Shown in pieces: positions 63,691-64,000 of a DNA stretch of 64,000 nt; position 1 is the first letter of the stretch, and every line of letters starts with the position of its first letter. The DNA comes from Parapristionchus giblindavisi. Taxonomy: Eukaryota > Nematoda > Chromadorea > Rhabditida > Diplogasteridae. A program made the translations under genes and the position numbers. The DNA lies in the NCBI GenBank assembly GCA_943737045.1, contig CALSFV010000291.1:310001-374000 (forward strand). Direction: 5' to 3'. The notes beneath the pieces were generated by a model. That model had not been told where the DNA came from. It was given only the letters and a program-made list of their open reading frames with translations, and did no database searches.

Positions 63691-64000
63691 ATCCCGGGGT
63701 GTGGAAGCTATAAATTAATGCATTTAATATTGGAGTTTGCTCGTTATATAGCTGCTATCAAGTTAACTGAATTTACTCACTGAAATAGATTAAGATGAAA
63801 TAAATGAAAAAAGAATGAAAAATAAATAAATAAAAATATATAAATGAAATAGATGAAATAGAAAGTTTATATGAATAATTTTGGATGAAGGAGAGTAAGA
63901 TGGATTCATAAACATTCAATCTGGTAAAACATCTTGCGATATATATCTTTGCTACTATTTCCTATCTTTTCCACATATTAATCAACTAATAAAATCGGCT

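Overview
The window is AT-rich eukaryotic DNA, most likely from a nematode. The best evidence is a tandem pair of multi-exon seven-transmembrane chemoreceptor genes of the nematode srv/srg type on the minus strand, with TTTCAG-type 3' splice sites and one 46-bp intron. No species can be named. Coding exons are small and sit in a dense layer of terminal-inverted-repeat (TIR) elements, hairpin MITEs, LINE fragments, microsatellites and local segmental duplications.

Layout. 1-24,500: two diverged tandem copies of one segment (about 1.8-8.3 kb and 16.2-23.0 kb), each holding a ten-exon chemoreceptor gene on the minus strand. A tRNA-Lys(CUU) lies in an intron of the second. Between and inside the copies are at least ten TIR/MITE families. 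24,900-33,000: locally duplicated repeat-rich DNA, two copies of an unidentified ORF, long ATT arrays and a broken copy of the exons described next. 33,800-39,600 (+): 3' end of an ARID1/Osa/BAF250-like chromatin-remodelling gene (BAF250_C-like exons), followed by exons of an acidic/Ser-rich nuclear-type tail. Several of these exons are duplicated and damaged, including a MITE inserted in an exon. 41,000-46,700: three LINE reverse-transcriptase fragments lying between an inverted pair of about 260 bp. 47,283-54,757 (-): a complete-looking 16-exon, 508-residue BTB/POZ protein gene, the best preserved gene here. 56,573-58,411 (-): glutamine synthetase exons with a frameshift and missing segments, probably a pseudogene. 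60,680-63,106 (-): a RING-H2 E3 ligase with a proline/alanine-rich N-terminal half, cut at its 5' end by a duplicated block that also occurs downstream of the ARID1-like locus.

Most notable: (i) introns of the BTB, synthetase, RING and ARID1-like genes share a vocabulary: 5' splice sites of form GTA(TA)C[G/T]GTA followed by ATTGATT runs, mostly in the sense orientation, absent from the chemoreceptor introns; (ii) four unrelated TIR families carry a tRNA-like (A box/B box) core; (iii) short elements with CAC...GTG termini and exact 5-bp target duplications (Transib/RAG-like ends) include two with pre-insertion information; (iv) hAT-like MITEs with 7-8-bp duplications sit at splice sites, one having duplicated a 5' splice site. 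The genes do not form a pathway; they are neighbours in a rearranging region. No operon, CRISPR or viral gene was seen.
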